Under the pieces are notes generated by a model, which saw only the letters and a list, made by a program, of their open reading frames with translations, did no database searches and had not been told where the DNA came from. From NCBI RefSeq assembly GCF_900168125.1, contig NZ_FUZF01000003.1:62001-126000 (forward strand): a DNA stretch of 64,000 nt, read 5' to 3'. Source of the stretch: Sphingobacterium nematocida (GTDB lineage: Bacteria > Bacteroidota > Bacteroidia > Sphingobacteriales > Sphingobacteriaceae). Shown one piece after another: positions 18,545 through 28,059 of this stretch. Position numbers and translations under genes: made by a program. The first letter of the stretch is position 1; each line of letters opens with the position of its first letter.

Positions 18545-20671
18545 TTATTTAAATTCTTTTGGCAAAGGCCTTTCTAATAGATATTGATAATAGAATCTAG
18601 CACGTTCTCTAAAGTCGTAAGCCACCTTCGATCTATTCCAACCGTGTCTGCTTCCAGGATAAATCATTAATTCAAATGGAACACTACGATCAGTCAACGC
18701 GTCAACCAATTGTATAGTATTCTGCATATGTACGTTATCATCCATATCACCATGCATAATCCTTAAACCACCTTTATATTTGTCAACATAAGTAAGAATT
18801 GAACCATTTTTGTAACCTTCAGCGTTATCTTGAGGCGTATCCATCCAACGTTCGGTATAATGCGTATCGTATAATTCCCAACCTGTAACAGGTGCCCCTG
18901 AGATACCATAGTCAAAATAGTCGGCTCCTTTTGTCAATGCTAGACAAGTCATATATCCTCCATAACTATGTCCCGTAATCAACAATTTGTTTTTCGCAAT
19001 CCAAGATTTGGATTTTAACCATTTGGCAACTGTAATATAATCAATCATCTCCCAGTGTCCTAGATTTCTGTGCATTAATGCCACTCCTTGCTTGCCAAAA
19101 TGCCCAGAAGCACGGTGATCACAAGCGATCTGAACAACACCTTCATTGGCCCAGTACTGATTAGATGTACCTTTCCAGGTATTTTTAACAGTACCAGCAT
19201 CTGGCCCACCATAAATACTCATGATTACGGGGTATTCCTTTTGCTCATCAAAATCCGTTGGATATGTAATTACGATAGGGAGATCAAACTTACCGTCTTC
19301 AGACTTAATCGTAAAATACGCTGTCTTGCCAATTTTATAATTGTCAAAATCCGCAGATTTAGAATCCGCCAACTCTTTTAACACCTTACCTTGGTTATCC
19401 ACTAAGGCGACCTTAGAAGGTGTAATTACATTGGAATAGTTTGTAATGAAATACTTTCCGTCTGGAGAAACATTTACATTATGGGTAAAATCACCAAAAG
19501 TCAATCGTTTCAGATTTCTCCCGGAATAATCCACTCTATATAAATCCATCGTTGCTGAATTCTCTTTACGGGCTGTGAAATAAATAATCTTACTCTTTTC
19601 ATCAATATGAGCTAAAGAACTCACTTGCCAATCTCCTTGCGTAATCGGATTTAACAACTTACCTTCCAAGGTATACAAATAATAATGTGCCCACCCCGTC
19701 TTATCCGATTTCAAGATATAATGTTTATTATCTCCTAGATAAGTAATTCGTTCATCATGATCTAGATTAATCCAAGTAGCCTGTACCTCATCATAAATCT
19801 CTTTTTTTAATCCTGTATTAGGATCTACTGCATAAAACTTTAAATTATTCTGGTCTCTGTTCATCCATTGAACCATAATAGATTCACTATTAAAGCTCCA
19901 ATAAGGTTGTCCAAAATATTGATCGTCCTTTTCGTTAAATGAGGCCCAAGTAACTGACGATCCTTCCGCTTTTACAAACCCTATCTTTACTTCAGGATTA
20001 TCTTGTCCTGCTTTTGGGTATCTAGTCTCTTCTAAATAGCCATTCTGACCTTTTGAAACGTAAATAGGAAACATCGGTACTTTAGAATCATCAAAACGCA
20101 TAAAAGCTATTTTCTTGCTATCAGGAGACCACCAAAATGCCTTATAATTAGTAGCTCTCCCTAGTATCTCTTCGTAATAGACCCAAGAAGACCAACCATT
20201 ATATATCACATCCGTCCCATCATTGGTATATTGAAGTTCCTTTCCATCGTCAACACTAACGCTAAATAGATTACTAGCTCGGGTAAACGCTATACGTTTA
20301 CCATCTGGCGATAACGTTGGATTTTGTTCTTCTTTATCTGGCGAATTAGTTACTTGCTTTGCCGCTTCTTGGCCATACTTGATATAAATATCTTTATCCT
20401 TTACAAAAACCTGTACATCGCTACTGGGTAGAGGGGTATACAGCTCTCGCTTCCCAGACTTAACATTTACCTTATAAGTTTTCCTGTCAGACTGATCCAT
20501 CTCAAGATAGTTTTCTTTATCCGCCCAACCAATATAACCATTAATGGCTTTGGTAACAGTATATCCCCTGCCCCAGGATTCATCAAAACTCAAACGTTTG
20601 GTCTGTCCTTCCACTGGCTGTTGAAAAACCAAAAAGGACACCACAAAAAGACTACTAAACAATTTGTTCAT
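18545..20671 (-). CDS. Dipeptidyl peptidase IV-type S9 serine peptidase, exported
   Basis: A 708-residue exported peptidase: signal peptide (about 1-22), a beta-propeller domain (about 40-460) and an alpha/beta-hydrolase domain (about 470-708). The catalytic triad is S569 in GHSYGG, D644 in MDDNVH and H676 in GSRHGW. Spacings agree closely with human DPP4 (S630, D708, H740). The Glu pair that holds the substrate N-terminus in DPP4 is present as YYEE (E167, E168). It should remove X-Pro or X-Ala dipeptides from peptide N-termini in the periplasm. A second, more distant S9 peptidase is at 59.4 kb. It appears monocistronic, with its own terminator. Confidence 0.93.
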   Translation of the reverse strand: MNKLFSSLFVVSFLVFQQPVEGQTKRLSFDESWGRGYTVTKAINGYIGWADKENYLEMDQSDRKTYKVNVKSGKRELYTPLPSSDVQVFVKDKDIYIKYGQEAAKQVTNSPDKEEQNPTLSPDGKRIAFTRASNLFSVSVDDGKELQYTNDGTDVIYNGWSSWVYYEEILGRATNYKAFWWSPDSKKIAFMRFDDSKVPMFPIYVSKGQNGYLEETRYPKAGQDNPEVKIGFVKAEGSSVTWASFNEKDDQYFGQPYWSFNSESIMVQWMNRDQNNLKFYAVDPNTGLKKEIYDEVQATWINLDHDERITYLGDNKHYILKSDKTGWAHYYLYTLEGKLLNPITQGDWQVSSLAHIDEKSKIIYFTARKENSATMDLYRVDYSGRNLKRLTFGDFTHNVNVSPDGKYFITNYSNVITPSKVALVDNQGKVLKELADSKSADFDNYKIGKTAYFTIKSEDGKFDLPIVITYPTDFDEQKEYPVIMSIYGGPDAGTVKNTWKGTSNQYWANEGVVQIACDHRASGHFGKQGVALMHRNLGHWEMIDYITVAKWLKSKSWIAKNKLLITGHSYGGYMTCLALTKGADYFDYGISGAPVTGWELYDTHYTERWMDTPQDNAEGYKNGSILTYVDKYKGGLRIMHGDMDDNVHMQNTIQLVDALTDRSVPFELMIYPGSRHGWNRSKVAYDFRERARFYYQYLLERPLPKEFK

Positions 20672-20853
20672 AACTTATTTAAAAAAGAATAGTTTTACGA
20701 AAGTAAAAAACACCTAGTTGCTTCCGTAAAGATTATTGTAACATATTTACCACGAAATACCCGTCGTCCAGCAACGACCATAAAAAAACACTTATCTTCT
20801 GCAACCACTAAACATCTTAATAATTTAATGATAGTGCATATAATACAGAAAAA

Positions 20854-20876
20854 AGCCACTTTATTGAAAAGTGGCT
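20854..20876 (-). terminator. Terminator after the DUF3276 gene
   Basis: AGCCACTTT pairs with AAAGTGGCT. On the minus strand the hairpin is followed by a run of T, 27 bases after the stop codon. Confidence 0.75.
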
Positions 20877-20902
20877 CGCTATAACCTTTGAAAAGCTTTT
20901 GG

Positions 20903-21241
20903 TTAGAATGAATAATTATTCTTTTCTACCAACTCCTCGTTACCTTCGTATGCAGAATCATCTTGACTAGGCTCGTATCTCTTCTCAACAACTTCTTGAT
21001 TTGATTTGATGTATTCTACCACATCTGTAAGTCCTTCTGCAAATTTCTCAAAATCTTCTTTATATAAGAATATCTTGTGTTTGATAAACTGACCATCTTC
21101 AAAACGCTTTTTGCTCTCAGTGATAGTCACATAGTAATCATTTGATCGCGTAGCCTTTACATCAAAAAAATAAGTACGTTTTCCAGCTCTCACCTTTTTT
21201 GAAAATACTTCTTCACGCTCTTTGTTTTCAAAATCTCCCAT
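20903..21241 (-). CDS. DUF3276 (PUR-alpha-like) nucleic-acid-binding protein
   Basis: A 112-residue protein matching the DUF3276/PUR-alpha-like family: VFSKKVRAGKRTYFFDVKATR near the start, then a strand pattern ending IKHKIFLYKEDFEKFAEGL. Related small PUR-domain proteins such as Borrelia BpuR bind single-stranded DNA or RNA. The C-terminal 25 residues are acidic and probably disordered. Members are widespread in Bacteroidota with no defined role that I know of. It has its own hairpin terminator and appears to be a single-gene unit. No TAnnTTTG box was found in the AT-rich upstream region. Identification is by memory of the family. Confidence 0.8.
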   Translation of the reverse strand: MGDFENKEREEVFSKKVRAGKRTYFFDVKATRSNDYYVTITESKKRFEDGQFIKHKIFLYKEDFEKFAEGLTDVVEYIKSNQEVVEKRYEPSQDDSAYEGNEELVEKNNYSF

Positions 21242-21461
21242 TAGTCTAGTTAAGTATTTAAGTTTAAATCCTATTTTTTAATTCCATAAATATATAATAA
21301 TTAATTTTAAACATCCAAATTTTATTGAAAAAATATGTATTTTTCACAGATTATTTTAATTCCGGTAAGAAGTGTGTTATTTTCACCGACTAAATGAAGC
21401 CATTTACCGAACAAGAGAAATCATATACCTAATAGCAATATGGCTATTTAGTTGAAGTGAC

Positions 21462-21469
21462 TACTTTTG
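21462..21469 (+). promoter_or_regulatory. Putative -7 box for the LiaF-LytS-LytR operon
   Basis: TACTTTTG matches TAnnTTTG and ends 19 bases before the first ATG at 21489. Confidence 0.45.
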
Positions 21470-21488
21470 GGATATAAATAATATTGAA

Positions 21489-22376
21489 ATGGAAACAACA
21501 GACAACATGCAACAAAAACCGGTACTTCCACCAAATAATAATAAAAGTTCAACTACAGTTGGAGCCATAATCATATTGTTCGGTCTTTTTCTCCTGTTGA
21601 AGAACTTAGACTTTGGCTATCTATTTCCTAGATGGATCTTTGGGTGGCAAATGATTTTGATTATTATTGGTCTTGTAATAGGTGTTAATTCGAAGTTCCA
21701 AAAAAAATCTTCACTTATTCTAATTACCATCGGTGGAGTTTTTCTGCTAAGGGAAATGCTGGATTTTAATCCCGGAAAAATATTGATCCCCGCAGTAGCG
21801 ATAATATTAGGTATTTATATAATTAATAGAAATCGTAAAGTTCCTGAAATACCAGTGACGCCGCCTGAAAACACACCGCAACATCCAACCGATGAATTTG
21901 ACTGGGATAAGAGAGTTATTGACGTTACAGATCAACAATCTTCATATGAAGCTCCGCGTGCCAATAAGCAGAACTTCAATGAGGAAAATACATATAATGA
22001 TCAAAGAGCTCCTAAAGGAAATGCGTTCTACTATGCGGAGAATTATCTAAAAATCGACTCTATATTTGGAAGTGCAAAAAAAATAGTATTGTCAAAAAAC
22101 TTTTTAGGTGGTACGATGACAAATATCTTCGGCAGTACAGAGGTTAATCTGTTACAAGCAGATCTCAATCAGCCTGCAGTAATTGATATCTTCCAATTAT
22201 TTGGTAGCACTAAAATCATTGTCCCTCCGCACTGGACAGTATCACCCTCTGTTTCATCTATTATGGGCGAAAGTGATGATAGACGTGTAATTATCAACCA
22301 TCCATTTGATGAAAATAAAAAACTCTTTATTACGGGTACTTCTATATTCGGAAGTTTAACAATAAAAAATAGCTAA
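21489..22376 (+). CDS. LiaF-like transmembrane protein (DUF5668 plus C-terminal beta domain)
   Basis: A 295-residue protein with four closely spaced membrane segments (about 23-38, 50-67, 75-90 and 98-113). A proline-rich and acidic linker (about 115-180) leads to a C-terminal domain with repeated IFGS/LFGS turns (IDSIFGSAKK, TNIFGSTEVN, FQLFGSTKI, TSIFGSL). This is typical of the LiaF/YvqF cell-envelope-response domain. In Firmicutes LiaF holds back a cell-envelope stress two-component system. Here the next two genes encode a LytS-type sensor kinase and a LytTR regulator, so a similar partner role is inferred. It begins a probable three-gene operon. Confidence 0.82.
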   Translation: METTDNMQQKPVLPPNNNKSSTTVGAIIILFGLFLLLKNLDFGYLFPRWIFGWQMILIIIGLVIGVNSKFQKKSSLILITIGGVFLLREMLDFNPGKILIPAVAIILGIYIINRNRKVPEIPVTPPENTPQHPTDEFDWDKRVIDVTDQQSSYEAPRANKQNFNEENTYNDQRAPKGNAFYYAENYLKIDSIFGSAKKIVLSKNFLGGTMTNIFGSTEVNLLQADLNQPAVIDIFQLFGSTKIIVPPHWTVSPSVSSIMGESDDRRVIINHPFDENKKLFITGTSIFGSLTIKNS

Positions 22377-22386
22377 ACAGGAATCC

Positions 22387-23433
22387 ATGTCCTCAACTAT
22401 GTTTAAACTAAAATCAAAAAACATGCTGATGCACATCAGCGCATGGACTATTTTTGTACTGTATTTTCTAGCATCTTACTTTCTCTTATGGTGGGAGTTT
22501 CACCCTCTTAAAGTTAACCCCATAGAACCAGCAATAGGAGCTTTATCCATTACAGCCTGTTGCTATCTGATATTCAGCTCTATGCAATTTTATATGCCTA
22601 GAAAGAATCAATATGTTAAGATTACAGTTATTTGTATTGTGTTGACCATACTGAGTTTAGGGATATCACTTTTTTCATCAACTCGTTTTTTTGATAATCC
22701 TTCCATCAATCATTATTATGAGCGTCTTCCCTACCGTTTCATAATAAACTTCCTTTTGTTGATGTGCGTGATGATCATAAATATCTTTTGGAATATCCAA
22801 GAAGAATATCACGAAAACAAAAAAAGAAAAGAAGAATCAGAAAAACTGGTGCGTGATGCTGAATTATACAATTTGAGACAACAGCTTCAGCCACATTTTC
22901 TATTCAACAGTTTGAATTCAATTATTGCATTGATTACTGTAAAACCAGATCTAGCAAAAAAGATGACATTTCAATTATCCGATTTCTTAAGAGGAACTTT
23001 GAGAAAGGATGATAAACAGCTGATACAATTAGCTGATGAGATCAAACACCTTGAACTCTATCTGGAAATTGAAAAAGTAAGATTTGGTCATCGCCTCAAC
23101 ACGACCTTTATATATCCAGAAGAAGTATTAACGGCCAAAGTACCCAGTATGATTGTCCAGCCTCTGATGGAGAATGCTATAAAACACGGCTTGTACAATG
23201 TAACGGGAGATGTTTTGATAGAAACAATCATCAATATGGAACCCCACATGTTGACCATTGAAATTACAAATCCATATGACTCTGATCAATTTTACAATTC
23301 GAAAGGAACAGGCTTCGGTCTAACCAGTATACAAAGACGTCTATTCTTAATTTACGGTAGGACAGACTTGTTAAGCATTAGAAAAAAAGAAAACCAATTT
23401 ACAGCAACCATTAAAATACCTCAACATGATTAA
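22387..23433 (+). CDS. LytS/YehU-type sensor histidine kinase
   Basis: A 348-residue membrane kinase. Four membrane segments (about 17-35, 45-68, 78-97 and 116-134) lead to a coiled linker. The His_kinase domain (PF06580 type) has the phospho-acceptor H170 in LQPHFLFNSLN. A GHKL ATPase domain has N263 in PLMENAIKHG and the glycine box GTGFGLTSI. There is no separate extracellular sensor domain, so sensing probably occurs in the membrane or through the LiaF-like partner. It follows that gene by 10 bases and overlaps the response regulator by 8 bases (the ATG lies within CAACATGATTAA), indicating coupled translation. Confidence 0.92.
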   Translation: MSSTMFKLKSKNMLMHISAWTIFVLYFLASYFLLWWEFHPLKVNPIEPAIGALSITACCYLIFSSMQFYMPRKNQYVKITVICIVLTILSLGISLFSSTRFFDNPSINHYYERLPYRFIINFLLLMCVMIINIFWNIQEEYHENKKRKEESEKLVRDAELYNLRQQLQPHFLFNSLNSIIALITVKPDLAKKMTFQLSDFLRGTLRKDDKQLIQLADEIKHLELYLEIEKVRFGHRLNTTFIYPEEVLTAKVPSMIVQPLMENAIKHGLYNVTGDVLIETIINMEPHMLTIEITNPYDSDQFYNSKGTGFGLTSIQRRLFLIYGRTDLLSIRKKENQFTATIKIPQHD

Positions 23434-24163
23434 AGCAATTGTAATTGATGACGAACCTCTAGCGCGCATGATCGTGCAAGGATATTTAGAGAATGAAGGT
23501 GATATCCAGGTTGTGGCAGAATGTGGTGATGGCTTCGAAGGAGCCAAGGCCATCCATCAACATAAACCAGACTTAGTTTTTTTGGATATTCAAATGCCTA
23601 AGTTAACAGGCTTTGAAATGCTAGAGATTCTAGATGACATGCCACATGTGGTATTCACTACCGCTTTTGAAGAGTTTGCTATTAAAGCATTTGAAAAATC
23701 TGCGGTAGACTACTTATTAAAACCAATATCCGAAGATAGGTTTAAACAGGCTATACAAAAATTTCGAAATATTCACGGATCAAACCAAGCGCAAAAGGCA
23801 ATCAAAAATCTCCAAGAAGAAGTCGAAGAAGATGTATTGGAGCGCATAGTTGTTAAAAATGGGACGCAAATCAAATTGATACCTGTCCAACAGGTAATCT
23901 ACCTGGAGGCCTATGATGACTACGTTAAAATCCACACCAAAGAAGGTATGTTTTTAAAGAACAAAACAATGTCTTCCTTCGAAAAACAATTGGATGCTAA
24001 ACAATTTGTCCGCGTACACCGATCCTTCATTATCAAAGTAGATCAATTAGCTAAGATTGAACCTATGGAAAAAGAAAGCTATAGGGGGATGTTGTTAAAT
24101 GGGGATAAAGTCAACATCAGTAAATCAGGCTATGCACGCTTAAAACAAACAATTGGATTATAA
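23426..24163 (+). CDS. LytTR family response regulator
   Basis: A 245-residue regulator. A receiver domain (1-120) has acidic pocket D8, D9 and phospho-acceptor D54 in VFLDIQMP, with the conserved K in LLKPIS. A LytTR DNA-binding domain (about 145-245) shows VIYLEAYDDYVKIHT, FVRVHRSFIIK and a C-terminal GYARLKQ. It is the cognate partner of the overlapping kinase gene. LytTR regulators bind direct repeats upstream of targets; I did not identify such repeats. The serine hydrolase gene begins 25 bases downstream but has its own promoter box. Confidence 0.93.
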   Translation: MIKAIVIDDEPLARMIVQGYLENEGDIQVVAECGDGFEGAKAIHQHKPDLVFLDIQMPKLTGFEMLEILDDMPHVVFTTAFEEFAIKAFEKSAVDYLLKPISEDRFKQAIQKFRNIHGSNQAQKAIKNLQEEVEEDVLERIVVKNGTQIKLIPVQQVIYLEAYDDYVKIHTKEGMFLKNKTMSSFEKQLDAKQFVRVHRSFIIKVDQLAKIEPMEKESYRGMLLNGDKVNISKSGYARLKQTIGL

Positions 24164-24184
24164 CTTACTGTTTTTGTAGCTTTG
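24153..24184 (+). promoter_or_regulatory. Putative promoter of the serine hydrolase gene (leaderless spacing)
   Basis: TTG at 24153-24155 is followed by 21 bases and TAGCTTTG (24177-24184). Exactly four bases separate the box from the ATG at 24189. Confidence 0.5.
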
Positions 24185-24188
24185 TAGC

Positions 24189-25619
24189 ATGATCAAAAAT
24201 GCAATATACACGCTTATTACTTTATTCTATGGGTGCTTTGCCTATTCTCAATCTGCCCTAGAAAAAAGCAATAGAATAGTGTACAATAGAATAGAGTATT
24301 TCTTTAACACACAGCAAACTGATTCTATTTATGCTATGGCTAGTCCAGATTTTAAAAAAAATATTCCTTTCAAAAACCTGGAAATAGCATTACAATACTT
24401 TTATAATTTTGGGCAGATCAAAGAAGCAATTCCAGCTACGTTTAGCAGTGGGATAGCCGGTTACAATCTGACCATAGGAAAAAACAAAGCATCTCTTTTG
24501 CTAAAAACAGATAGTACATTCCATTTCGACCTATTTAAGATTCAGGATCAAGAAATAGTGACAGAGAAAAAGGAAAACGTAAAATCCATCGTTCTTAAAA
24601 CAAATCCCCTAGACGAATTTATTGATTCAATAGCGAAAACATATATCGAGCAAAAAAATGCCCAGGCACTAGCCATCGGAGTAATCCATAAGGGTAAAAT
24701 CAATACTTTCTACTATGGCGAAACTATTAAGGGCGACTCCCTTTCTATCCCTAAAGACAATACGCTATTTGAATTAGGGTCGATCACGAAAGTATTCACG
24801 GCATCGCTATTGGCTAATTTGGTCGAAAATCAAGTCATAACACTTGAGGATAGTATTACCAAATTCCTACCAGACTCTTTAGCACAAAACACTTACCTCC
24901 AGAAGATTACCTTCAAACACCTAGCAAACCACACTTCAGGTCTTCCACGGTTAGCAGCGAATCTAGATAAAGCTCCAAAATTCTCGATGCTTGACCCTTA
25001 CGCGAACTATGGTCGCAAAGAGTTGTTTTCCTATTTAAAAAACATAAAACTGGAAAGTGACCCAGGCGACAAATTTGAATATAGCAACACTGGTTTTGCT
25101 TTATTAGGTGAATTGATTTCCTTGATTACAAAAAAGACCTATGGTCAATATTTATCGGAAACCATCACCCAACCACTGGCTATGGCAAATACGGTAGAAA
25201 AAGTGAATCCAAAAACGCAACAAGCAGCCAAAGTTTACAATAGTACAGGCGTTGAAGTACCGATGTGGCAATGGCAGGCTTATGCGGCAACAGGGGCATT
25301 AAAATCAACAATCACTGATATGTTGAGATTTGCTCAGGTTCAATTTAAAATGCCGGAAAGCAAACTAGAACAAGCGTTCGCCCTCACCCGACAATTTACC
25401 TATTACTTACCCCCGTCAACAGATATTGGTTTAGCTTGGCATATGAATATGACAAATGATGTAATACAGTATTGGCACAACGGCGGTACAGGAGGTAGTT
25501 CATCATTCTTAGCACTAATTCCGGACAGTAAATCCGCAATCATTGTCTTATCCAATTCAGCTCTTTCTGTTGACCAGATAAGTGCACAGATAATAAGTAA
25601 AGTGATAGATACAAAATAG
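24189..25619 (+). CDS. Exported serine hydrolase of the class C beta-lactamase family with DUF3887-like N-terminal domain
   Basis: A 476-residue protein with a signal peptide (about 1-20). An N-terminal domain (about 25-125) resembles DUF3887. The penicillin-binding/beta-lactamase fold follows (about 140-476). The catalytic SxxK motif is S198-I-T-K201, followed by the YSN motif of YSNTGFALLG and HNGGTGG in the KTG-like position. These are the marks of AmpC/DD-peptidase/esterase relatives. Substrate cannot be told, and most relatives are peptidases or esterases rather than antibiotic-resistance enzymes. It has its own promoter with a four-base leader, immediately after the LytS/LytR genes. Confidence 0.88.
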   Translation: MIKNAIYTLITLFYGCFAYSQSALEKSNRIVYNRIEYFFNTQQTDSIYAMASPDFKKNIPFKNLEIALQYFYNFGQIKEAIPATFSSGIAGYNLTIGKNKASLLLKTDSTFHFDLFKIQDQEIVTEKKENVKSIVLKTNPLDEFIDSIAKTYIEQKNAQALAIGVIHKGKINTFYYGETIKGDSLSIPKDNTLFELGSITKVFTASLLANLVENQVITLEDSITKFLPDSLAQNTYLQKITFKHLANHTSGLPRLAANLDKAPKFSMLDPYANYGRKELFSYLKNIKLESDPGDKFEYSNTGFALLGELISLITKKTYGQYLSETITQPLAMANTVEKVNPKTQQAAKVYNSTGVEVPMWQWQAYAATGALKSTITDMLRFAQVQFKMPESKLEQAFALTRQFTYYLPPSTDIGLAWHMNMTNDVIQYWHNGGTGGSSSFLALIPDSKSAIIVLSNSALSVDQISAQIISKVIDTK

Positions 25620-25652
25620 TCGACAAAAATCGCAAACACCAAGATTTTTGGC

Positions 25653-25660
25653 TAAGTTTG
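25653..25660 (+). promoter_or_regulatory. Putative -7 box upstream of purN
   Basis: TAAGTTTG matches TAnnTTTG and lies 49 bases before the purN ATG. Confidence 0.45.
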
Positions 25661-25709
25661 GAGGTATTACAAAATAAGAGCTCCATTAAGTAAAAGAACA
25701 ATTTATTCA

Positions 25710-26285
25710 ATGAAAAAGAGAATAGCTATTTTTGCTTCAGGTTCAGGTTCTAATGCACAAAAAATCATGGAACACTTCAAGTATTCTGATGATGCCGAAG
25801 TTGCATTAGTATTAAGCAACAATCCTGATGCCTACGTACTACAGCGTGCAGACAACTTTGAAATTCCATCACATGTTTTTGACAGACACGACTTTTACCA
25901 AACGGATGAGGTCGTATCCCTCCTGAAGAGATTAGAGATCGATTTAGTGGTATTAGCTGGTTTTTTATGGCTTGTTCCACAGAATCTTTTAAATGCTTTC
26001 CCCAATAAGATTATAAACATTCATCCTAGCCTTCTTCCGAAGCACGGTGGCAAAGGAATGTATGGAGACCGTGTTCATAACGCGGTCCTACTAGCCGGCG
26101 ATGAAGAACATGGTATCACAATACATTTCGTTAATGAAAAATTTGACGAAGGAGAGGTTATCTATCAGGGGCGTTTCAAGGTGGAAAAAGGAGATACACT
26201 CGAGATTTTGAAATTTAACGGACAGCAACTCGAACATCTGCACTATCCTAAAGTAATAGAAAATCTCATAAAAAAATACAATTAA
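25710..26285 (+). CDS. purN: Phosphoribosylglycinamide formyltransferase
   Basis: A 191-residue folate-dependent enzyme that formylates GAR, the third step of de novo purine synthesis. GSGSN (11-15) binds phosphate. The catalytic residues are N103 and H105 in INIHPSLLP, and D146 in KFDEGEV; these match E. coli N106, H108 and D144. The sequence around KHGGKGMYG (111-119) is a common variant of the E. coli PGLHT loop. A strong terminator follows, so it is probably transcribed alone although purH lies next downstream. Confidence 0.95.
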   Translation: MKKRIAIFASGSGSNAQKIMEHFKYSDDAEVALVLSNNPDAYVLQRADNFEIPSHVFDRHDFYQTDEVVSLLKRLEIDLVVLAGFLWLVPQNLLNAFPNKIINIHPSLLPKHGGKGMYGDRVHNAVLLAGDEEHGITIHFVNEKFDEGEVIYQGRFKVEKGDTLEILKFNGQQLEHLHYPKVIENLIKKYN

Positions 26286-26289
26286 AACT

Positions 26290-26340
26290 CTTATCGGGCC
26301 AAGCCTTCTACAATGAAGAAGCTTGGCCCGATAAGCTTTT
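26290..26340 (+). terminator. Terminator after purN
   Basis: A 15-base-pair stem (CTTATCGGGCCAAGC and its complement) with an internally paired loop is followed by CTTTT. Confidence 0.8.
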
Positions 26341-26418
26341 ATAGATCATTGTAAAATAGTAGTTTTCGTTTTTACACGAATTTCAAGGTTAGCAATAGGG
26401 ATTAAATACAGAATTTAG

Positions 26419-26426
26419 TACCTTTG
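26419..26426 (+). promoter_or_regulatory. Putative -7 box upstream of purH
   Basis: TACCTTTG matches TAnnTTTG. The ATG is 91 bases downstream, leaving a leader of about 85 bases with no clear strong hairpin. Confidence 0.45.
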
Positions 26427-26517
26427 CAACTTTAAATAAAAACTTTCATACACCACTTAGGAACAGGCAAAAAAGTTCTTGATGGCAATTAAACACTGAC
26501 ACTTTCAGAAAAAAATA

Positions 26518-28044
26518 ATGAATCATCCTGTTAAGATTAAAAATGCATTGGTTTCGGTCTATTACAAAGACAACCTTGCCCCTCTTATCCAACTTTTAAA
26601 CAAATACGGAGTTACTTTCTACTCTACAGGCGGTACGGAAGCCTTTATCCGTGATTTAGGAATTGGAGTAGAACGTGTTGAAGATTTAACAAGCTATCCC
26701 TCTATTCTTGGAGGCCGTGTTAAGACATTGCATCCAAAGATATTTGGTGGTATCTTATCCCGCCGTCCATTAGAAGATGACAAAAAACAACTAGAACAAT
26801 TCGAAATCCCTGAGATTGACTTGGTAATTGTCGACTTATACCCATTTGAAGAGACTGTAGCTTCAGGCGCAGCTGATGAAGACATTATCGAAAAAATTGA
26901 TATTGGCGGAATATCCTTAATTCGAGCTGCTGCAAAGAACTTTAACGATGTCGTTATCATCTCCTCTAAAAATGACTATAAAGAATTGGAAGAGATTTTA
27001 GCGAATCAAGAAGGGACAACCACGCTGGAACAACGTAAATCTTTTGCAAAACGTGCATTCAACACATCTTCGCATTATGATACGGCAATATTCAACTATT
27101 TCAACCAAACTGAACCATTAGAAGTGTTCAAACAGTCTGAACAAAAGGCTCAAGTATTACGTTACGGTGAGAACCCACATCAAAAAGGTGTATTCTTCGG
27201 TAACCTTGACGCTATGTTTGACAAGTTGAATGGGAAAGAGCTTTCTTATAACAATTTGGTTGATGTTGATGCAGCTGTTGCTATCATTGATGAGTTTCAA
27301 GAACCGACATTCGCCATCTTGAAGCACACGAATGCGTGTGGAGTTGCTTCTCGTTCAACAGTGAAACAAGCGTGGATAGATGCCTTGGCCTGTGATCCAG
27401 TATCAGCCTTTGGTGGAGTATTGATTACAAATGGGACAGTTGATGGCGAGACAGCGAAAGAAATAAACAACTTATTTTTTGAAGTTCTCATCGCACCTTC
27501 GTATACGGAAGAAGCAATAGCAATACTGACAGAAAAGAAAAACCGCATCATTCTAGTACGTAAAGAAGTTGAATTACCAACACAACAATTCAAAACGTTG
27601 TTGAATGGAGTAATCCAACAAGATAAAGATAACACGGTTGAAGGTCCTGAACAAATGACGGCTGTCACGACTGTCGTACCTACAGCAAGCCAATTAGAGG
27701 ATTTGTTTTTTGCAAACAAAATTGTGAAGCATACTAAATCAAATACGATAGTATTTGCCAAAAATGGAACCTTAATAACTTCGGGTGTAGGACAGACTTC
27801 TCGTGTTGATGCTTTAAAACAAGCTATCGAAAAGGCTAATGCGTTTGGTTTTGATTTAATAGGTTCATCTATGGCGTCCGACGCTTTCTTTCCTTTCCCT
27901 GACTGTGTTGAAATAGCGTCTGAAGCTGGAATAGCAGCCGTATTACAACCAGGTGGATCAATCAAAGACCAACTATCTATTGATATGGCCAATGAAAAAG
28001 GAATCGCAATGGTAACCACAGGCGTGAGACATTTCAAACATTAA
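26518..28044 (+). CDS. purH: Bifunctional AICAR formyltransferase/IMP cyclohydrolase
   Basis: A 508-residue bifunctional enzyme performing the last two steps to IMP. The N-terminal IMP cyclohydrolase domain (about 1-190) has the MGS-like start VSVYYKDNL, then STGGTEAFI and GGRVKTLHP. The C-terminal AICAR transformylase domain has YGENPHQKG, KHTNACGVAS (catalytic lysine-histidine) and SMASDAFFPFPD. The length is near that of E. coli PurH (529). A terminator follows directly. Together with purN and purA it makes this stretch rich in purine genes, though each has separate promoter signals. Confidence 0.97.
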   Translation: MNHPVKIKNALVSVYYKDNLAPLIQLLNKYGVTFYSTGGTEAFIRDLGIGVERVEDLTSYPSILGGRVKTLHPKIFGGILSRRPLEDDKKQLEQFEIPEIDLVIVDLYPFEETVASGAADEDIIEKIDIGGISLIRAAAKNFNDVVIISSKNDYKELEEILANQEGTTTLEQRKSFAKRAFNTSSHYDTAIFNYFNQTEPLEVFKQSEQKAQVLRYGENPHQKGVFFGNLDAMFDKLNGKELSYNNLVDVDAAVAIIDEFQEPTFAILKHTNACGVASRSTVKQAWIDALACDPVSAFGGVLITNGTVDGETAKEINNLFFEVLIAPSYTEEAIAILTEKKNRIILVRKEVELPTQQFKTLLNGVIQQDKDNTVEGPEQMTAVTTVVPTASQLEDLFFANKIVKHTKSNTIVFAKNGTLITSGVGQTSRVDALKQAIEKANAFGFDLIGSSMASDAFFPFPDCVEIASEAGIAAVLQPGGSIKDQLSIDMANEKGIAMVTTGVRHFKH

Positions 28045-28059
28045 TATATAGAATACATA

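Noticed and set aside
24189..25619. Calling the serine hydrolase an antibiotic-resistance beta-lactamase
   Set aside because: SxxK, YxN and HxG motifs are shared by many esterases and peptidases; nothing shows beta-lactam hydrolysis.
26427..26517. Purine riboswitch in the purH leader
   Set aside because: The leader lacks the conserved purine-aptamer loops and three-way junction, and no strong pairing was found.
27297..28037. A 246-codon open frame on the minus strand
   Set aside because: It lies wholly inside purH, whose protein is clearly conserved, and its translation is Ser/Thr-rich with no recognisable domain.
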